Below, piece after piece: positions 63,544 through 64,000 of a DNA stretch of 64,000 nt. The DNA lies in assembly GCF_024806495.1 (NCBI RefSeq), contig NZ_JANUFF010000004.1, positions 1-64,000 on the forward strand. Reading direction: 5' to 3'. Numbering within the stretch: position 1 is the first letter of the stretch; every line of letters starts with the position of its first letter. Below the pieces are notes generated by a model, which saw only the letters and a program-made list of their open reading frames with translations, was not told the origin of the DNA and did no database searches. Source of the DNA: Chryseobacterium sp. JUb7. Its GTDB lineage: Bacteria; Bacteroidota; Bacteroidia; Flavobacteriales; Weeksellaceae. Made by a program: the position numbers and the translations under genes.

Positions 63544-63551
63544 TATTTTTG
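63544..63551 (+). promoter_or_regulatory. -7 box of recA
   Basis: TATTTTTG, exact consensus, 20 nt before the ATG at 63572. A TTG at 63527 is 14 nt upstream, closer than usual. No LexA-box type palindrome was recognised. Confidence 0.45.
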
Positions 63552-63571
63552 AGAAATTATTATAACAACAG

Positions 63572-64000
63572 ATGAGTAATATTGACGATAAGAAAAAAGC
63601 ACTTGCATTGGTGCTTGACAAGCTAGATAAAACATACGGAAAAGGAACAGTAATGACATTGGGAGATGATGCTGTAGACAATACTATTGAAGTAATTCCT
63701 TCCGGATCTTTAGGGTTAGACATCGCTTTAGGAGTGGGTGGATATCCAAGAGGCAGAATTATCGAGATCTACGGACCTGAATCTTCAGGTAAAACAACTT
63801 TAACACTTCATGCTATCGCTGAAGCTCAGAAGGCAGGTGGTATTGCCGCATTTATTGATGCTGAACATGCTTTTGACAGAGGATATGCCGGAAAATTAGG
63901 AATCGATTTAGAAAACCTTATTATTTCTCAGCCGGATAATGGTGAGCAGGCTTTGGAAATTGCTGATAACTTAATCCGTTCAGGGGCAATTGACATCGTT
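63572..64000 (+). CDS. recA: RecA recombinase (N-terminal part, cut by window edge)
   Basis: 143 codons present, open to the last base. [49 protein letters not shown], Walker [33 protein letters not shown] and [18 protein letters not shown] are those of RecA, the DNA strand-exchange ATPase of homologous recombination and SOS induction. The missing C-terminal two thirds lie beyond the window. Confidence 0.97.
   Translation, partial: MSNIDDKKKALALVLDKLDKTYGKGTVMTLGDDAVDNTIEVIPSGSLGLDIALGVGGYPRGRIIEIYGPESSGKTTLTLHAIAEAQKAGGIAAFIDAEHAFDRGYAGKLGIDLENLIISQPDNGEQALEIADNLIRSGAIDIV

Overview
The window looks like a contig from a Bacteroidota genome, most likely the Chryseobacterium group (Flavobacteriia, Weeksellaceae). 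The support is AT-rich DNA, the Bacteroidota -7 promoter element TAnnTTTG in front of many genes, near absence of Shine-Dalgarno sites, three secreted proteins with C-terminal type IX secretion (T9SS) sorting domains, a TonB siderophore receptor, a class II HMG-CoA reductase (mevalonate pathway), and many carboxypeptidase-regulatory-like and outer-membrane barrel proteins. The species assignment is from protein style and gene content, not from a search.

Layout. 1-170 is homopolymer noise (contig end), followed by about 900 bases with only broken reading frames. 1-7.4 kb is an accessory-looking surface region: two paralogous GT2 glycosyltransferases flank a large T9SS-secreted fibronectin-type protein. 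After them come two copies of an unusual hairpin (CCTCC arm, GGAGG arm) placed 14 nt before an ATGATG micro-ORF. 8-17.6 kb is mostly housekeeping: a glycine-zipper lipoprotein, a polytopic membrane protein, aroC, two thioredoxin-fold proteins, a DUF1232 protein, a fused orotate phosphoribosyltransferase-OMP decarboxylase of eukaryotic domain order, and an M1-like protein joined to a barrel. 17.6-23.6 kb holds two tandem T9SS cargo proteins, a giant outer-membrane barrel and a lipoprotein. 23.7-31.9 kb holds dusB, deoC with an Lrp regulator and a nuclease-like gene, trmD-ndh, a GH25 muramidase and a secreted alpha/beta hydrolase fusion. 32-43.7 kb mixes membrane proteins, an ABC-F ATPase, a siderophore receptor with its small PepSY partner, a peroxiredoxin with a palindrome over its promoter, and MscS. 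43.8-50.2 kb holds sucC and a three-gene type I-like export operon (ABC protein, HlyD, TolC), closed by two palindromic repeat elements, one a MITE-like unit with target-site duplication. 50.2-64 kb holds a CLC channel, a tightly coupled HMG-CoA reductase operon, a radical SAM/DNA-repair pair, pfkA-gap, a split alpha/beta hydrolase, a LuxR-type regulator with an MpaB-family oxygenase, and the start of recA, cut by the window edge.

The points I rate most worth a second look are the paired SD-sequestering hairpins at 7.16-7.40 kb with one covarying base pair, the 182-bp MITE-like element with perfect 18-bp inverted ends and 6-bp duplication at 49,993-50,186, the type I-like exporter whose ATPase has lost most catalytic motifs, the UMP-synthase fusion, and the recurrent placement of -7 boxes within a few bases of the start codon (near-leaderless mRNAs), in one case inside the loop of the upstream gene's terminator. 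No CRISPR array, rRNA or tRNA was seen.
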